DNA from: Mesobacillus boroniphilus
GTDB lineage: Bacteria; Bacillota; Bacilli; Bacillales; Cytobacillaceae
Assembly (NCBI RefSeq): GCF_018424685.1
Contig: NZ_QTKX01000003.1
Span: 310,001-374,000 of the forward strand
Direction: 5' to 3'
Length of the DNA stretch: 64,000 nucleotides
Shown here: in pieces, positions 43,610 to 53,797 of the stretch
Layout of the letters: each line of letters starts with the position of its first letter
Position numbering within the stretch: position 1 is the first letter of the stretch
Position numbers and translations under genes: made by a program
Notes under the pieces: generated by a model
What the model saw: only the letters and a program-made list of their open reading frames with translations
Databases searched by the model: none
What the model was told of the DNA's origin: nothing

Positions 43610-45274
43610 ATGGAAACGAAATTGAAAAAGGATCTTAAGATTTTCGCTTTGGGCGGTCTTGGTGAGATCGGAAAAAATACGTATGTAATCGAATACAAAA
43701 ATGAAATGGTACTGGTGGATTGCGGAATCAAGTTTCCGGATAACGAGTTGTTTGGGATTGACTATGTGCTCGCGGATTATTCTTATTTAAAACAAAACCA
43801 GGACAAGCTTGTCGGGATTTTCGTGACACATGGCCACGAAGATCACATTGGCGGGCTGCCATTTTTGCTTCAGGATGTAAAAGCACCGATTTACGGCGGT
43901 GATTTTGCCGTTGAGCTAATTAAGTCCAAGCTGCAGGAGCACAAAATCAAAGGCGTTAAATTCCACCAAATCAACAATGATACGGTTGTCGAGTTCCAGA
44001 ATATCAAGGTGCGCTTTTTCCGGACGACGCACAGTATTGCGGATTCTTTCGGTGTTGTCGTGACGACTCCGGAAGGGAATATTGTCCACACAGGTGACTT
44101 CAAATTTGACCTCACACCGGTGGGCGCGGGCACTGATTTCCAGAAAATCGCCGAAATAAGCAATGAGGGTGTGCTATGCCTGTTATCAGACAGCACGAAC
44201 AGTGAACAGCCAGGCTTCTCAGTATCAGAAAAACGTGTAGGCGAAGCAATCGAAGATATTTTCCAGACCGTGGACGGCCGCGTAATTTTTGCGACGTTTG
44301 CATCCAATATTGACCGAGTCCAGCAAGTTGTGCGGTCATCAGTAAGGCACGACCGCAAAATGGCCATTGTTGGCCGCAGCATGGAGAAGACCTTTGAAAT
44401 CGGGCGCAGATTAGGCTACATCACCGCACCGGATGATGCATTCGTCAACGTCAATGAGATCGGGAAGATTCCTAGCGATAAGCTGACAATCATCTGTACA
44501 GGAAGCCAGGGAGAACCGATGGCGGCACTTGCGAGAATTGCAAATGGCACGCACAGGCAAATCTCTGTCATTCCCGGAGATACGATTGTATTTTCTTCCT
44601 CGCCGATCCCGGGCAACACGATCAGTGTAAATCGCGTGATTGATAAGCTGCACCGTATTGGCGCAGAAATTATCCATCATAAAATCAGCGAGGTCCATAC
44701 TTCCGGGCATGGTAAGCAGGAAGAACAGAAACTGATGATCAAGCTGCTGAATCCGAAGTTCTTCATTCCGATTCACGGTGAATACCGTATGCTTGACCAG
44801 CACGTAAAGTTGGCGGAGCAATGCGGAATCCCGCGTGAAACCTGCTTTATTTTAGATAATGGAGATGTCCTGGAGCTTTCTGCTGATGGCGGCCAGGTTG
44901 CGGGGAAAGTACCAGCGCAGCCGGTATATGTCGACGGCAGCGGAATCGGCGATATTGGACATATTGTTTTAAAAGACAGAAGAGTGCTGTCACAGGATGG
45001 ACTTGTAATCGTCACAATGATGATCGATCGCGAAAAAAAGCAGCTTGTCAACAAGCCGACGGTCGTGACAAGAGGATTCGTTTACGTCAGGGAATCAGGC
45101 GATCTTATGAAAAATGTTGAAGAATTGATCAAGGATAAAATTGTAACAGAACTGGCAGGCGGCACGAAGGACTGGTCGAGCATCAAGAAGGCAGTCATCG
45201 ACGTCGTCAACCCATTCCTGTACAGCCAGACAGGCAGAAGGCCGATGATTTTGCCGATTATTATGGAAGTCTAA
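43610..45274 (+). CDS. Ribonuclease J1-like
   Basis: 554 residues, the length of RNase J1. The metallo-beta-lactamase motif THGHEDHIGG (about 74) binds two zincs; beta-CASP motifs GSQGEP and HTSGHG follow, and the C-terminal domain ends with RRPMILPIIMEV, as in RNase J1. It degrades and matures RNA as both a 5' exonuclease and an endonuclease. The intact THGHEDH motif separates it from RNase J2. It stands alone rather than in the usual rnjA neighbourhood, so it may be a J1 paralogue. AACAGGAGCTGAACT gives the start. Confidence 0.88.
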   Translation: METKLKKDLKIFALGGLGEIGKNTYVIEYKNEMVLVDCGIKFPDNELFGIDYVLADYSYLKQNQDKLVGIFVTHGHEDHIGGLPFLLQDVKAPIYGGDFAVELIKSKLQEHKIKGVKFHQINNDTVVEFQNIKVRFFRTTHSIADSFGVVVTTPEGNIVHTGDFKFDLTPVGAGTDFQKIAEISNEGVLCLLSDSTNSEQPGFSVSEKRVGEAIEDIFQTVDGRVIFATFASNIDRVQQVVRSSVRHDRKMAIVGRSMEKTFEIGRRLGYITAPDDAFVNVNEIGKIPSDKLTIICTGSQGEPMAALARIANGTHRQISVIPGDTIVFSSSPIPGNTISVNRVIDKLHRIGAEIIHHKISEVHTSGHGKQEEQKLMIKLLNPKFFIPIHGEYRMLDQHVKLAEQCGIPRETCFILDNGDVLELSADGGQVAGKVPAQPVYVDGSGIGDIGHIVLKDRRVLSQDGLVIVTMMIDREKKQLVNKPTVVTRGFVYVRESGDLMKNVEELIKDKIVTELAGGTKDWSSIKKAVIDVVNPFLYSQTGRRPMILPIIMEV

Positions 45275-45281
45275 TTCGAGA

Positions 45282-45307
45282 ACGCTCCTTTAAGGGGCGT
45301 TTTTTAT
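45282..45307 (+). terminator. Rho-independent terminator
   Basis: ACGCTCC and GGGGCGT over TTTAA, followed by T6. Confidence 0.85.
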
Positions 45308-45350
45308 TTGCTTATATTACACACAATAAGGTCAGGAAGGAGGAGCAGTC

Positions 45351-46799
45351 TTGGAAAATCAAAGTTATCTCGAGTCTTGGTTTGGAAATATTAAAGGAGA
45401 TATTCTTTCTGGACTTGTTGTTACCATTGCCCTGATTCCGGAGGCGATCGCCTTCTCAATCATCGCAGGTGTTGACCCGATGGTGGGATTGTATGCTTCT
45501 TTCACCATAGCGGTTGTGATTGCTTTTGTAGGCGGCAGGCCAGGAATGATTTCGGCCGCCACGGGAGCAATGGCCTTATTGTTTATCGATTTGGTCGCGG
45601 AGCATGGAATCCAGTATTTATTGGCGGCAACAATTTTAACGGGAATTATTCAAATACTATTCGGCGTTTTCAGGCTTTCTAGATATATGAAATTCATTCC
45701 GCGGTCTGTCATGGTCGGCTTTGTCAATGCACTGGCCATCCTGATTTTTATGTCACAGCTCGAAAATTTCGAAAACGCGACCTGGCATGTGTACGCATTG
45801 GCAGGTTTAACACTGTTGATCATTTATTTGCTTCCTTACATAACAAAAGCTGTGCCATCGACGTTAGTTGCGATTGTTGTTGTGACCTTTATTGTGATTT
45901 TGATGGGCATCGATGTCAGGACAGTAGGGGATATGGGCACATTGACGAGGACGCTGCCTGTATTTTTGCTTCCCGATATTCCTATAACACTTGAAACGCT
46001 GTTGATTGTGCTTCCATATTCATTAGCCCTTGCGGTAGTCGGTTTATTGGAGTCGCTGCTGACTGCCACGATTGTCGATGATATGACGGACTCAGAAAGC
46101 GATAAGAACACGGAAAGCAAGGGGCAGGGTATCGCCAATATCGTAACCGGCTTTTTCGGCGGGATGGCAGGATGTGCGATGATTGGCCAATCGGTCATCA
46201 ATGTTAAATCTGGCGGCAGGAAAAGGTTGTCAGCCCTCGTAGCTGGTGTTTTCTTGATGCTGTTGATCGTCTTGTTAGGTGATATTGTCGTCCAAATCCC
46301 AATGGCCACGCTTGCTGGGGTGATGATTATGGTTTCGATTAGCACTTTTGACTGGTCGTCGATCAGGACACTGCATCTGCTGCCGAGAACAGATGCAATT
46401 GTGATGGTTATTACGGTATTGACGGTAATTTTTACTCATAATCTTGCCATTGGAGTATTCACAGGTATCCTGTTGAGCGCGATATTCTTTGTCTCGAAGA
46501 TTTCACAAGTGGATGTCGAGAGCTCAGTCGTGAATAAACGCCGGACATATAAGCTGAAGGGGGAGCTGTTTTTCGCTTCTGTTACAGAACTCCAAAAGCA
46601 ATTCGATTACAAAGAAGACATCGAATTTATTGAGCTGGATTTGAGGAAGACTCACCTTTGGGATGATTCAGCAGTTGCTGCCGTGGAGAAAATCGTCGGC
46701 AAGTTTGAAGAGGCTGGCAAAAAGGTTGTTGTTAGCGGCATGAATCAGGAAAGCTCCGATTTAGCTGAAAAGCTTGCAAATAAATTAGGTTCACATTAA
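45351..46799 (+). CDS. SulP-family anion transporter with STAS domain
   Basis: 482 residues. About ten to twelve membrane segments (residues 15-375) with the SulP signature [20 protein letters not shown] near the N-terminus, then a cytoplasmic STAS domain (about 390-480: [20 protein letters not shown]). SulP proteins take up bicarbonate, sulfate or dicarboxylates. Start is TTG with GGAAGGAGGAGCAG upstream. It forms an operon with a universal stress protein 15 bases downstream; the pairing suggests bicarbonate or stress-linked anion import. Confidence 0.9.
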   Translation: MENQSYLESWFGNIKGDILSGLVVTIALIPEAIAFSIIAGVDPMVGLYASFTIAVVIAFVGGRPGMISAATGAMALLFIDLVAEHGIQYLLAATILTGIIQILFGVFRLSRYMKFIPRSVMVGFVNALAILIFMSQLENFENATWHVYALAGLTLLIIYLLPYITKAVPSTLVAIVVVTFIVILMGIDVRTVGDMGTLTRTLPVFLLPDIPITLETLLIVLPYSLALAVVGLLESLLTATIVDDMTDSESDKNTESKGQGIANIVTGFFGGMAGCAMIGQSVINVKSGGRKRLSALVAGVFLMLLIVLLGDIVVQIPMATLAGVMIMVSISTFDWSSIRTLHLLPRTDAIVMVITVLTVIFTHNLAIGVFTGILLSAIFFVSKISQVDVESSVVNKRRTYKLKGELFFASVTELQKQFDYKEDIEFIELDLRKTHLWDDSAVAAVEKIVGKFEEAGKKVVVSGMNQESSDLAEKLANKLGSH

Positions 46800-46814
46800 C
46801 GAAGAGGTGATGTA

Positions 46815-47234
46815 ATGTATCAAAAAATACTCCTGGCCGCCGATGGTTCCGAACATTCTATTCGTGCAGCAGATCATGCGATCATAATTGCGAAATGCCA
46901 GGGAGATGCCAAAATGGAGATTGTGTATGCAGTCGATGGAGACAGCTCCAAGTCTGATGTACTGAGCAATTGGAACTCGGCTGATATCAATGATAAACGC
47001 AAGGAACGCCTGAAGGATATCGAGCGGAAGGCAAGGGAATCGGGAGTTAAATTCGAGATTAAAATCCTTCACGGTGAACCAGGCCCAACAGTTGTCAATT
47101 ACACGAATAAAAACAATTTCGATCTTGTAGTCATCGGGAGCAGAGGCTTGAACGGACTACAGGAGCTCATGCTCGGAAGCGTGAGCCATAAAGTGGCCAA
47201 AAGAGCCAATTGTCCGGTGATGATTGTGAAATAA
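46815..47234 (+). CDS. Universal stress protein
   Basis: 139 residues, UspA fold. The ATP-binding motif G-x2-G-x9-G-S/T is visible in SRGLNGLQELMLGSVSHKVA (about 113-132), and ILLAADGSEHS opens the protein. It binds ATP or senses stress, and in pairs with SulP transporters may regulate transport. AGAGGTGATGTA gives the start; it is 15 bases behind sulP. Confidence 0.92.
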   Translation: MYQKILLAADGSEHSIRAADHAIIIAKCQGDAKMEIVYAVDGDSSKSDVLSNWNSADINDKRKERLKDIERKARESGVKFEIKILHGEPGPTVVNYTNKNNFDLVVIGSRGLNGLQELMLGSVSHKVAKRANCPVMIVK

Positions 47235-47251
47235 GTATAAGGGTAAAACAA

Positions 47252-47284
47252 AAAGACACACCGAACATTGTTCGGTGTGTCTTT
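47252..47284. terminator. Bidirectional terminator
   Basis: AAAGACACACCGAACA pairs with TTCGGTGTGTCTTT over TTG; converging genes on both sides. Confidence 0.9.
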
Positions 47285-47287
47285 GCA

Positions 47288-49144
47288 TTATTCTTGGTCT
47301 TTTCCGTAAAAGCGAAGCAAATCTCCGTAAATGATTTGGTCGGAGTAGTTCAGTTCATTCTTGGCATGCTCGATGTGCGGTTCACAGCTTGCACCGTCTG
47401 TCGGCTCACCTGTGGCCTTATCGTAGCATACGCCTTTCGTGTAGACTACATCTTCAGTAATGAAGCTGCCGTCTCTTAGGGTAACAAAGTTATCCTGCTT
47501 TTCGGAGAACAGGTCCGCTCCAAACTGGATGTCCTGTTTTGTATCAATACCAGCAAGGTTCAACAGTGTCGGACGCAAGTCGATCTGGCCAGATACGGTT
47601 GATATTGTCTTGCCTTCGTGACCCGGGATGTGGATGATCATTGGCACACGCTGCAACTGTGTTGAAACAAATGGCGTGATTTCCTTGCCAAGATACTGCT
47701 CCATTGCCTTGTTATGGTTCTCAGAAATTCCGTAGTGGTCACCGTAGATCACGATGATTGAATCCTCGTATAGACCTTCTGCCTTCAAATCCTCGATGAA
47801 AAGCTTAAATGCTTCATCCGTATAGCGGACGGTTGGGAAGTAGCGGTTCAGGGTCCCACTATTTGAATCAAACTCATCGATGAATTTGTCTTCTTCATCA
47901 AGTTCAAACGGGAAGTGGTTTGTTAACGTGATAAACTTCGCGAAGAACGGTTTTGGCATTGCTTTTAAATGTTCGATTGACTGGTCAAAGAAATCAACAT
48001 CCTTCATGCCCCAGCCAACAGAATTTTCTTCGTTCACTTCATAATCCGGCAATGAGTAGAAACGGTCGTAACCGAAATTGTTGTACATTACGTCACGGTT
48101 CCAGAAGCTCTTGTTATTCGCGTGGAGCTTCGCTGTGTAATAAGCATTTTCCTTCAGCCTTTCAGCAAGTGACATATACTCATTCCCTGAGTGGGTGAAG
48201 AATACAGCACCACGTCCGAGCGGATATAAAGAGTTTTCCAACAGGAATTCGGAATCAGACGTTTTACCCTGTGCAGTCTGATGATAAAAATTATCAAAGT
48301 AATAGCTGTCTTTAATGAACTCATTCAAAAATGGCGTGATTTCCTGGCCATTCACTTTCTGGCCGATGACAAAATTCTGTGTGGATTCCATTGAAATCAC
48401 GATGATGTTCTTGCCTTTAGCAGCGCCAAACATTTCTTTTGATGGCTCTGTGTATTGTGCTCGTGTATAGTTTTCGATTTCAGTTAGCTGGTTTCCATCT
48501 GCCATGGCTCTTTGTGCAGTGGTTTTTGTTTGCAGGTACGCATCGTAAATGTGATGGTTGTATGTCCCGATGTTCTTAACTAGGATTTCCCTGTCAAACG
48601 TACGAGTCAGCAATTCAGGACGCTCGGATTCGGAAAGTCCGAGGTTGAAAAATGCCAGGCCAATTGCGCTGAAGTAAAAAGCAGCAGCATAAACGCTTTT
48701 GTACTTTTTAAAAGAGACTTTAGGTGTTTTCACCAAAGCTAAAGCCAAGATTAAAAGGGCATCTGCAAAATAAATAATGTCAGTCCAGCTAATCAATTCA
48801 CCGACACTGCTCTTTAAATCGCCCATATTGCTTGTCTGTGTTAACAGCGGAATCGTGATAAAATCACTGAATTCCTTATAGTAAACAACATTAGCGTAAA
48901 GAATAAAGGATGTGATGAAGCTCGTCGTTACGACGAAGATTTTCTGCTTCCTGCCTGCCATGAAAACCCCGAGGCCCAAGATAAACATAAGGAAGCTTAA
49001 AGGATTGATGAACAGGATGAATTCCTGCATTTTATTTTCAATATCTATATCAAAATTTAACTTATAAACTGTGTAGGTTTTAAGCCATAATAGGACAATG
49101 GCAATCAATACAAAACTTACGGACATTTTCTTTTTTGTCCCCAT
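47288..49144 (-). CDS. ltaS: Lipoteichoic acid synthase family protein
   Basis: 618 residues. Five N-terminal membrane segments (about 10-180), then an extracellular sulfatase-type domain. [12 protein letters not shown] (about 250) provides a metal Glu, QGKTSDSEF (about 297) the catalytic Thr, and YGDHYGIS (about 475) the metal Asp-His. It polymerises glycerol phosphate from phosphatidylglycerol onto lipoteichoic acid. AGGAGGGATTGC precedes the ATG and an extended -10 (TGGTAAAAT) lies 33 bases upstream. Bacilli have several paralogues (LtaS, YfnI, YqgS, YvgJ), and which this is cannot be decided. Confidence 0.92.
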   Translation of the reverse strand: MGTKKKMSVSFVLIAIVLLWLKTYTVYKLNFDIDIENKMQEFILFINPLSFLMFILGLGVFMAGRKQKIFVVTTSFITSFILYANVVYYKEFSDFITIPLLTQTSNMGDLKSSVGELISWTDIIYFADALLILALALVKTPKVSFKKYKSVYAAAFYFSAIGLAFFNLGLSESERPELLTRTFDREILVKNIGTYNHHIYDAYLQTKTTAQRAMADGNQLTEIENYTRAQYTEPSKEMFGAAKGKNIIVISMESTQNFVIGQKVNGQEITPFLNEFIKDSYYFDNFYHQTAQGKTSDSEFLLENSLYPLGRGAVFFTHSGNEYMSLAERLKENAYYTAKLHANNKSFWNRDVMYNNFGYDRFYSLPDYEVNEENSVGWGMKDVDFFDQSIEHLKAMPKPFFAKFITLTNHFPFELDEEDKFIDEFDSNSGTLNRYFPTVRYTDEAFKLFIEDLKAEGLYEDSIIVIYGDHYGISENHNKAMEQYLGKEITPFVSTQLQRVPMIIHIPGHEGKTISTVSGQIDLRPTLLNLAGIDTKQDIQFGADLFSEKQDNFVTLRDGSFITEDVVYTKGVCYDKATGEPTDGASCEPHIEHAKNELNYSDQIIYGDLLRFYGKDQE

Positions 49145-49176
49145 GCAATCCCTCCTAGGAATCTACTGAAGTTTAC

Positions 49177-49185
49177 ATTTTACCA
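49177..49185 (-). promoter_or_regulatory. Extended -10 promoter of the LtaS-type gene
   Basis: TGGTAAAAT on the minus strand, 33 bases before the start codon. No strong -35 is seen. Confidence 0.45.
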
Positions 49186-49285
49186 CAAATGAAAATAGAA
49201 TTGTAGCTGAGCTGATAAACGCGTAATTTTCCGATATTTATTAGTACGAATTAAACCCCATAAAAGTTTCTGGTAATTAATTCTA

Positions 49286-49303
49286 TTTCACCTAAGGAAA
49301 CTT
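49286..49303. promoter_or_regulatory. MntR-box-like site
   Basis: TTTCACCTAAGGAAACTT closely resembles the B. subtilis MntR binding sites (TTTGCCTTAAGGAAACT type). It lies 105 bases upstream of a CDF of the manganese type, the position expected for activation of a manganese exporter when Mn is high. Confidence 0.6.
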
Positions 49304-49407
49304 TTTTGCTGCCCTGTCAATTATATGGGTAAGGTTAAAAAGGTTGCTATAGACTCACTCGCTCTTTAATTGTTAAAATGTTCTAGCAGTTGAATGGAGG
49401 CCAGTCC

Positions 49408-50277
49408 ATGAATGAACAACGCTATTCCAATTTAAAACTAGGTGAACGCGGGGCCATTATAAGTATCCTCGCTTATATACTTCTTTCTGCTTTAAAACTT
49501 TCTGTAGGTTATATCAGCGATTCCGAAGCATTAAAGGCTGATGGTTTGAACAATACGACTGATATTTTAGCCTCGCTGTCCGTCCTCATTGGTTTGAGGC
49601 TGTCACAAAAACCTGCTGATGATGACCACCTTTATGGCCATTGGAAATCAGAAATGGTCGCTTCGATGGTAGCATCCTTTATCATAATTGTTGTCGGTTT
49701 CCAGGTTTTAACCAGCGCCTTCACCTCCGTTTTTGAAGGAGCTGCCGAAGCACCAGATCTCATTGCTGCCTGGACAGGATTATTTTCTGCAGCAATTATG
49801 TATTTCGTGTATCGTTATAACCGAAACCTCGCACGCAAAATAAAAAGCCATTCGGTCATGGCCGCGGCTAAAGATAATCTGTCCGATTCGTGGGTGAGTA
49901 TCGGTACGGCCGTTGGGATCATTGGCTCCCAATTTGGTTTGCCATGGCTAGACCCTGTGACCGCATTTATCGTTGGCGCACTCATTTTAAAAACAGGCTG
50001 GGACATCTTCCGGGAAGCATCCCACCAGCTGACAGACGGCTTTGATGTAGACCTAATTAAAGAATATAACGAAACCATCTGTAATATTCCTGGTGTGAAA
50101 GGAATTAAAGATTTAAAGGCACGCAGCTACGGTAACAATATTGTCGTCGACTGCGTCATCACTGTGACACCTACCCTCGACATCAGCACGGCTCATGATA
50201 TATCGACTAGGGTAGAAGAAAAGCTTATGGAAGAATACGATATATATGACGTCCATGTACATGTAGAGCCAGATTGA
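49408..50277 (+). CDS. mneS: Manganese-type cation diffusion facilitator
   Basis: 289 residues, six membrane segments and a cytoplasmic C-terminal domain from about 205. The transport site reads KADGLNNTTDI (about 43) and KDNLSDSWVS (about 154), the N/D-D plus DxxxD arrangement of Mn/Fe exporters rather than the zinc-type HxxxD. It is close to B. subtilis MneS (YeaB) as I remember it. An MntR-like box lies upstream. The TTG at 49390 would extend the frame, but GGAGGCCAGTCC places the start at 49408. Confidence 0.8.
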   Translation: MNEQRYSNLKLGERGAIISILAYILLSALKLSVGYISDSEALKADGLNNTTDILASLSVLIGLRLSQKPADDDHLYGHWKSEMVASMVASFIIIVVGFQVLTSAFTSVFEGAAEAPDLIAAWTGLFSAAIMYFVYRYNRNLARKIKSHSVMAAAKDNLSDSWVSIGTAVGIIGSQFGLPWLDPVTAFIVGALILKTGWDIFREASHQLTDGFDVDLIKEYNETICNIPGVKGIKDLKARSYGNNIVVDCVITVTPTLDISTAHDISTRVEEKLMEEYDIYDVHVHVEPD

Positions 50278-50363
50278 ATAAGAAAAAGTGATGAACGACA
50301 ATAGACTTGTTAATGCTATAGTTAGCTGGACTATTAGATTTTGAAGGGTAAAGGTAAAAACAA

Positions 50364-50555
50364 ATGAAGTTTGTAAAATCTCAGATGAAACAGTTGATTA
50401 AAGATAATCCAGAACTGCAAACGCGCTTATCCAGTTTGATAAAAGAGCATGATCTGGAGAAAAACTTTGCCCTTAAGGCTTTATATCATTCACAAGTAGC
50501 TGAGGGCGGAAAATATCAGCTCGCATACCAAGCACTTGACTTGCCCAAGGGGTAA
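50364..50555 (+). CDS. Small hypothetical protein, 63 residues
   Basis: Helical and basic in the first half (MKFVKSQMKQLIKDNPELQ), with no membrane segment or motif. The ribosome site is moderate (AAAGGTAAAAACAA). A TTGTTA, 17-base, ACTATT promoter is possible upstream at about 50309. No family recognised. Confidence 0.55.
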   Translation: MKFVKSQMKQLIKDNPELQTRLSSLIKEHDLEKNFALKALYHSQVAEGGKYQLAYQALDLPKG

Positions 50556-50635
50556 GTCATTTTTATTTCGATTTCCACAAGGCGCGTTATCCTTTATAGT
50601 TATGGAATGGATAAAACTATTACCACTTAGATTAG

Positions 50636-50702
50636 TGTCTAGCTCCAGCGCCTAGCCCCTCGAGACGTTTCGGGGCTGAGCAAGGGGCTTGCGCTTTTCT
50701 TA
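50636..50702. repeat. Dispersed Bacillus repeat, copy A
   Basis: Starts TGTCTAGCTCCAGCGCC and ends GGGGCTTGCGCTTTTCTT, with inner GC-rich pairing. The same element recurs at 53391-53513 in the same orientation. It is known to me as a common intergenic repeat in Bacillus genomes. It lies directly upstream of the methyltransferase gene. Confidence 0.85.
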
Positions 50703-50724
50703 CAGCGGAAGGATTTGAAACTGA

Positions 50725-51675
50725 TTGGAATTTACTAACTTTGAGCCTAAGTCTTTTATATATAATTACGCTTTTCCGGGTGAAGAAAAAGAGTTGTGCG
50801 CACTGGAAATGCGCTCGTTTTTTGGGGAGGATACAGAATCCAGCGTCCTGGAGAGCACTTTGAAAATCGATCCAAGCCGTAGTCCGTTTATGAGGGGACG
50901 TATGGACATCATCCTAGAAGGTGAGCAATTAGAGGACCTAATTGAGCAAGTGAAGAAGATAGAATTGACTGGATCTACTTTTAAAGTGATGTATGTAAAA
51001 GTAACAGGTCCTGACAAGGTGGATTTTAAAGAAAGGCGCCGATTCGAACGGGAAGTGGGTCTGCATATTTCCGGAGAGCCGGAGCTCGTAAATCCAGATG
51101 TGCTTTTTGGAATCATGAATGTAAACGAGCGTTGGGTATTTGGTGAATACCACAGCAGTGAAGCGGTCTGGCTGAACCATCAGCAAAAGCCGCATAGCTA
51201 CTCAACTTCATTAAGCACCCGTGTCGCAAGAGCTGTCGCCAATATCGCAGTTCCTGATCCAGCTGGAGTAAAAGCGATCGACCCATGCTGCGGAATTGGA
51301 ACGGTAGTGGTGGAAGCATTGTCGATGGGTATCGACATCGTTGCCAGTGATATCAATCCACTCATACTGCCTGGAACAAGGGAGAACATCGCGCATTTTG
51401 GCTATTCAACGGAAGTGACGTTTAAGGACATTCGCAAGGTCACTGGGAGCTATGACGTAGCGATTATTGATATGCCGTACAATCTGTGCTCAGTAATCAC
51501 ACCCGAAGAGCAGCTCGAGATGCTCCAAAGCACATACGAATTCGCTGCCAAAGTAGTCATCGTCACGATTGAACCAATCGATTCTATCATCGGAAATGCC
51601 GGCTTTGAAATTGCTGATCGCTGCGTCGTGAGAAAAGGGACCTTCGAACGCGAGATCATTGTATGTGAAAAATAG
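50725..51675 (+). CDS. Trm11-like SAM-dependent methyltransferase
   Basis: 316 residues. An N-terminal THUMP-like half (IYNYAFPGEEKELCALEMRS) is joined to a Rossmann methyltransferase with IDPCCGIGTVVVEAL (SAM loop, about 191) and IDMPYNL (catalytic DPPY-type, about 247). It probably methylates a guanine in tRNA or rRNA. The start is TTG, 11 bases after GGAAGG and immediately after an in-frame TGA. The repeat ending just upstream may have replaced the original leader. Confidence 0.8.
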   Translation: MEFTNFEPKSFIYNYAFPGEEKELCALEMRSFFGEDTESSVLESTLKIDPSRSPFMRGRMDIILEGEQLEDLIEQVKKIELTGSTFKVMYVKVTGPDKVDFKERRRFEREVGLHISGEPELVNPDVLFGIMNVNERWVFGEYHSSEAVWLNHQQKPHSYSTSLSTRVARAVANIAVPDPAGVKAIDPCCGIGTVVVEALSMGIDIVASDINPLILPGTRENIAHFGYSTEVTFKDIRKVTGSYDVAIIDMPYNLCSVITPEEQLEMLQSTYEFAAKVVIVTIEPIDSIIGNAGFEIADRCVVRKGTFEREIIVCEK

Positions 51676-51685
51676 GATAAATTTA

Positions 51686-51719
51686 AGGACGATTATGCCA
51701 GGCATAATCGTCCTTTCTT
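51686..51719 (+). terminator. Rho-independent terminator
   Basis: AGGACGATTATGCC and GGCATAATCGTCCT form a 14-bp perfect stem with a one-base loop, then TTCTTC. Confidence 0.88.
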
Positions 51720-51730
51720 CTTTTCACTAG

Positions 51731-51912
51731 GGTGTTTTCGTAAAGATTGTTGTTAAAATCCTAATGCCGATTTTAACGCAATATAATGCTATTTTGTGGT
51801 TGGATATTAAGTTTAAATGCTCTTTTCTCATAAAAAGGGGCTGCTTTGAGAAGAAAAATAGTTCATTCACTCCTATTTTGTAGTCAATAGCAACAAATTT
51901 TGAGAAAAGAGC
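51731..51912. repeat. Structured intergenic element, MITE-like
   Basis: Holds a 9-bp inverted repeat (GTTAAAATC/GATTTTAAC, 51752-51777) and a larger one, GCTCTTTTCTCA (51819-51830) with TGAGAAAAGAGC (51901-51912). No ORF. I recall similar sequence scattered in other bacilli but cannot confirm copies here. Confidence 0.5.
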
Positions 51913-51918
51913 TTTTCA

Positions 51919-53364
51919 CTATTTAATCGCCTTGCTGACTCTAAGCTTCTTTCCCTTGATTGTTGCATTCTCCATTGCCTGAATCACAAGCGAGCCTTTT
52001 CCGTTCAGGATATCTACATAGGACATTGTATCGTGAATCGAGATGATGCCGATATCGTCTGCCGTTACTCCAGGGATTTTCGCGATTGTTCCAACGAAGT
52101 CGACGGCGCGGAGCTTCTTCTTTTTGCCGCCGCTAAAGTGAAGCTTCATAATATCCTGGTTGATGCGGGCTGTTTTGTTATTTTTCACGACACGGCGCCC
52201 GCTGATTTTTTCATCGAAAGCAGCTTGGTTCCTTACAACGTCCTGCTTGCTCGGAGCTTCTGTCACAGGAATCTCAAAGCCAATGTATCGTTCGATTGCT
52301 TTGATGAATTTCCCTTCATAAGGTGTAGCAAGCGTGATCGCTTTTCCTTTGTTTCCGGCGCGTCCAGTACGGCCTGTCCGGTGCACATAACCCTCTTTTT
52401 CCATTGGAACGTCATAGTTTATGACAAGCGAAACGTTATCGACGTCAATTCCTCTTGCAGCAACATCTGTGGCCACAAGGTAGCGGAAATTCCCCATTTT
52501 AAAGCCATCCATCACAGCAAAGCGGTCTTCTTGTTCCAATCCGCCATGAAGTCTTTCACAAGAATAATTTGCTTCTTCAAGTTCGGCAAACACGTTATCG
52601 ACATTTTCCTTCGTCCTGCAAAAAATGATACAGCTGTCAGGGTTTTCAACAACCGTAATATCTTTTAGAAGGGAGAGCTTATCCTCTTCTTTCACTTCGA
52701 TCAACATATGGTCAATCGTATTTGTCGTAATACCGGTAGAAGCGATTTCGATGTTAACAGGATCCTTCATATATTTATGGCAGAGATTTTCAACATCCTT
52801 GGGCAATGTCGCAGAAAACACCATGGTAACCCGATTAGGAGGAAGTTCTTCTATAATTGATTCAACATCATCAATAAATCCCATGTTAAGCATTTCATCT
52901 GCTTCATCGATGATGAGATATTTTATTTGGTCCAAAACCAGCGTTCCTCTTTCGATATGATCAATGACGCGTCCAGGTGTACCGACGACGACATGAGTTT
53001 TTTGCTTCAATTCCTCTTTCTGTTTCGAGAAAGGCTCCTTACCATAAACGGCCATGGCCTTGATTCTTTTGAATCGTCCGATATTCGTGATATCTTCACG
53101 AACCTGAACAGCCAGCTCCCTGGTTGGAGTGAGAATTAAGGCTTGAGGATTCTTTTCCTCCCATTCAACCATATCGCAAATGGGAATTCCGAAGGAAGCT
53201 GTCTTTCCGCTTCCTGTCTGGGATTTAACGACAAGATCCTGATTTTGCAACGCCATTGGGATCACTTCTGCTTGGACCTCTGTGGGACTTTCATATTTCA
53301 GCACACTAAGTGCTCTTTTAATTTCATCGCTTAAATTATAATCCTCGAAACTTCTTTGGCTCAT
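51919..53364 (-). CDS. dbpA: DEAD-box RNA helicase DbpA (YxiN type)
   Basis: 481 residues, like B. subtilis DbpA/YxiN. Motifs in order: Q-motif region, [12 protein letters not shown] (about 54), [16 protein letters not shown] (about 150), SAT and [10 protein letters not shown] (about 329). The last 80 residues form the DbpA RNA-binding domain ([20 protein letters not shown]), which recognises hairpin 92 of 23S rRNA. It remodels the large ribosomal subunit. AGAGGTTATTTA precedes the ATG. Monocistronic. Confidence 0.95.
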   Translation of the reverse strand: MSQRSFEDYNLSDEIKRALSVLKYESPTEVQAEVIPMALQNQDLVVKSQTGSGKTASFGIPICDMVEWEEKNPQALILTPTRELAVQVREDITNIGRFKRIKAMAVYGKEPFSKQKEELKQKTHVVVGTPGRVIDHIERGTLVLDQIKYLIIDEADEMLNMGFIDDVESIIEELPPNRVTMVFSATLPKDVENLCHKYMKDPVNIEIASTGITTNTIDHMLIEVKEEDKLSLLKDITVVENPDSCIIFCRTKENVDNVFAELEEANYSCERLHGGLEQEDRFAVMDGFKMGNFRYLVATDVAARGIDVDNVSLVINYDVPMEKEGYVHRTGRTGRAGNKGKAITLATPYEGKFIKAIERYIGFEIPVTEAPSKQDVVRNQAAFDEKISGRRVVKNNKTARINQDIMKLHFSGGKKKKLRAVDFVGTIAKIPGVTADDIGIISIHDTMSYVDILNGKGSLVIQAMENATIKGKKLRVSKAIK

Positions 53365-53390
53365 TAAATAACCTCTTTTATTTTTTATTT

Positions 53391-53513
53391 TGTCTAGCTC
53401 CAGCGCCTAACCCCTGGAGACGTTTCGGTTCTGCCAATGAAGTCAAAGAACGACTTCACTGCCAGGCCCTCCAACGCTTGTCGGGGCTGACCAAGGCGCT
53501 TGCGCTTTTTTTA
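53391..53513. repeat. Dispersed Bacillus repeat, copy B
   Basis: Begins TGTCTAGCTCCAGCGCC and ends GGCGCTTGCGCTTTTTTT, as copy A, but with an inserted central hairpin (GAAGTC/GACTTC). It faces the start of dbpA. Together with copy A it brackets the methyltransferase and dbpA genes as direct repeats. Confidence 0.85.
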
Positions 53514-53724
53514 TTATCCCGACTTATATATATGATTCTCGCAAAGAATCATCATATGCATAAACTGAATAGTATCCATTATACTTGAATTGCAGTACTA
53601 AGCGACAAGGATTTTAAAATGTAAGTAGAGTCTAAACTGAGAATGAGTTGTGCTCTTTTGTGAACATTGAGAAAAGCGCCCATTCCTTTAGAAGGTTTCA
53701 CAAATTCACAATAATTCCGTTGGT

Positions 53725-53750
53725 ACCCACGTGGGTGTATGGAGTATAAT
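53725..53750 (+). promoter_or_regulatory. Promoter with a palindromic operator
   Basis: ACCCACGTGGGT (53725-53736) is a perfect palindrome just after TTGGTA and before TATAAT (53745-53750), so it lies in the spacer of a 19-base-spaced promoter. TACCC...GGGTGTA resembles CsoR-type metal-regulator sites. Confidence 0.5.
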
Positions 53751-53797
53751 GAATACAAGAAAGAAAGCGATTTCATTTTTAAGGAAGGGTGTTGGAA

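Noticed and set aside
49262-49306. AAAAGTTTC/GAAACTTTTT hairpin as a terminator
   Set aside because: Loop of about 26 bases, no gene ends there, and the right arm is better explained as the MntR box.
52033-52668. 211-codon rightward ORF inside dbpA
   Set aside because: Antisense shadow of the helicase gene, without ribosome site or protein features.
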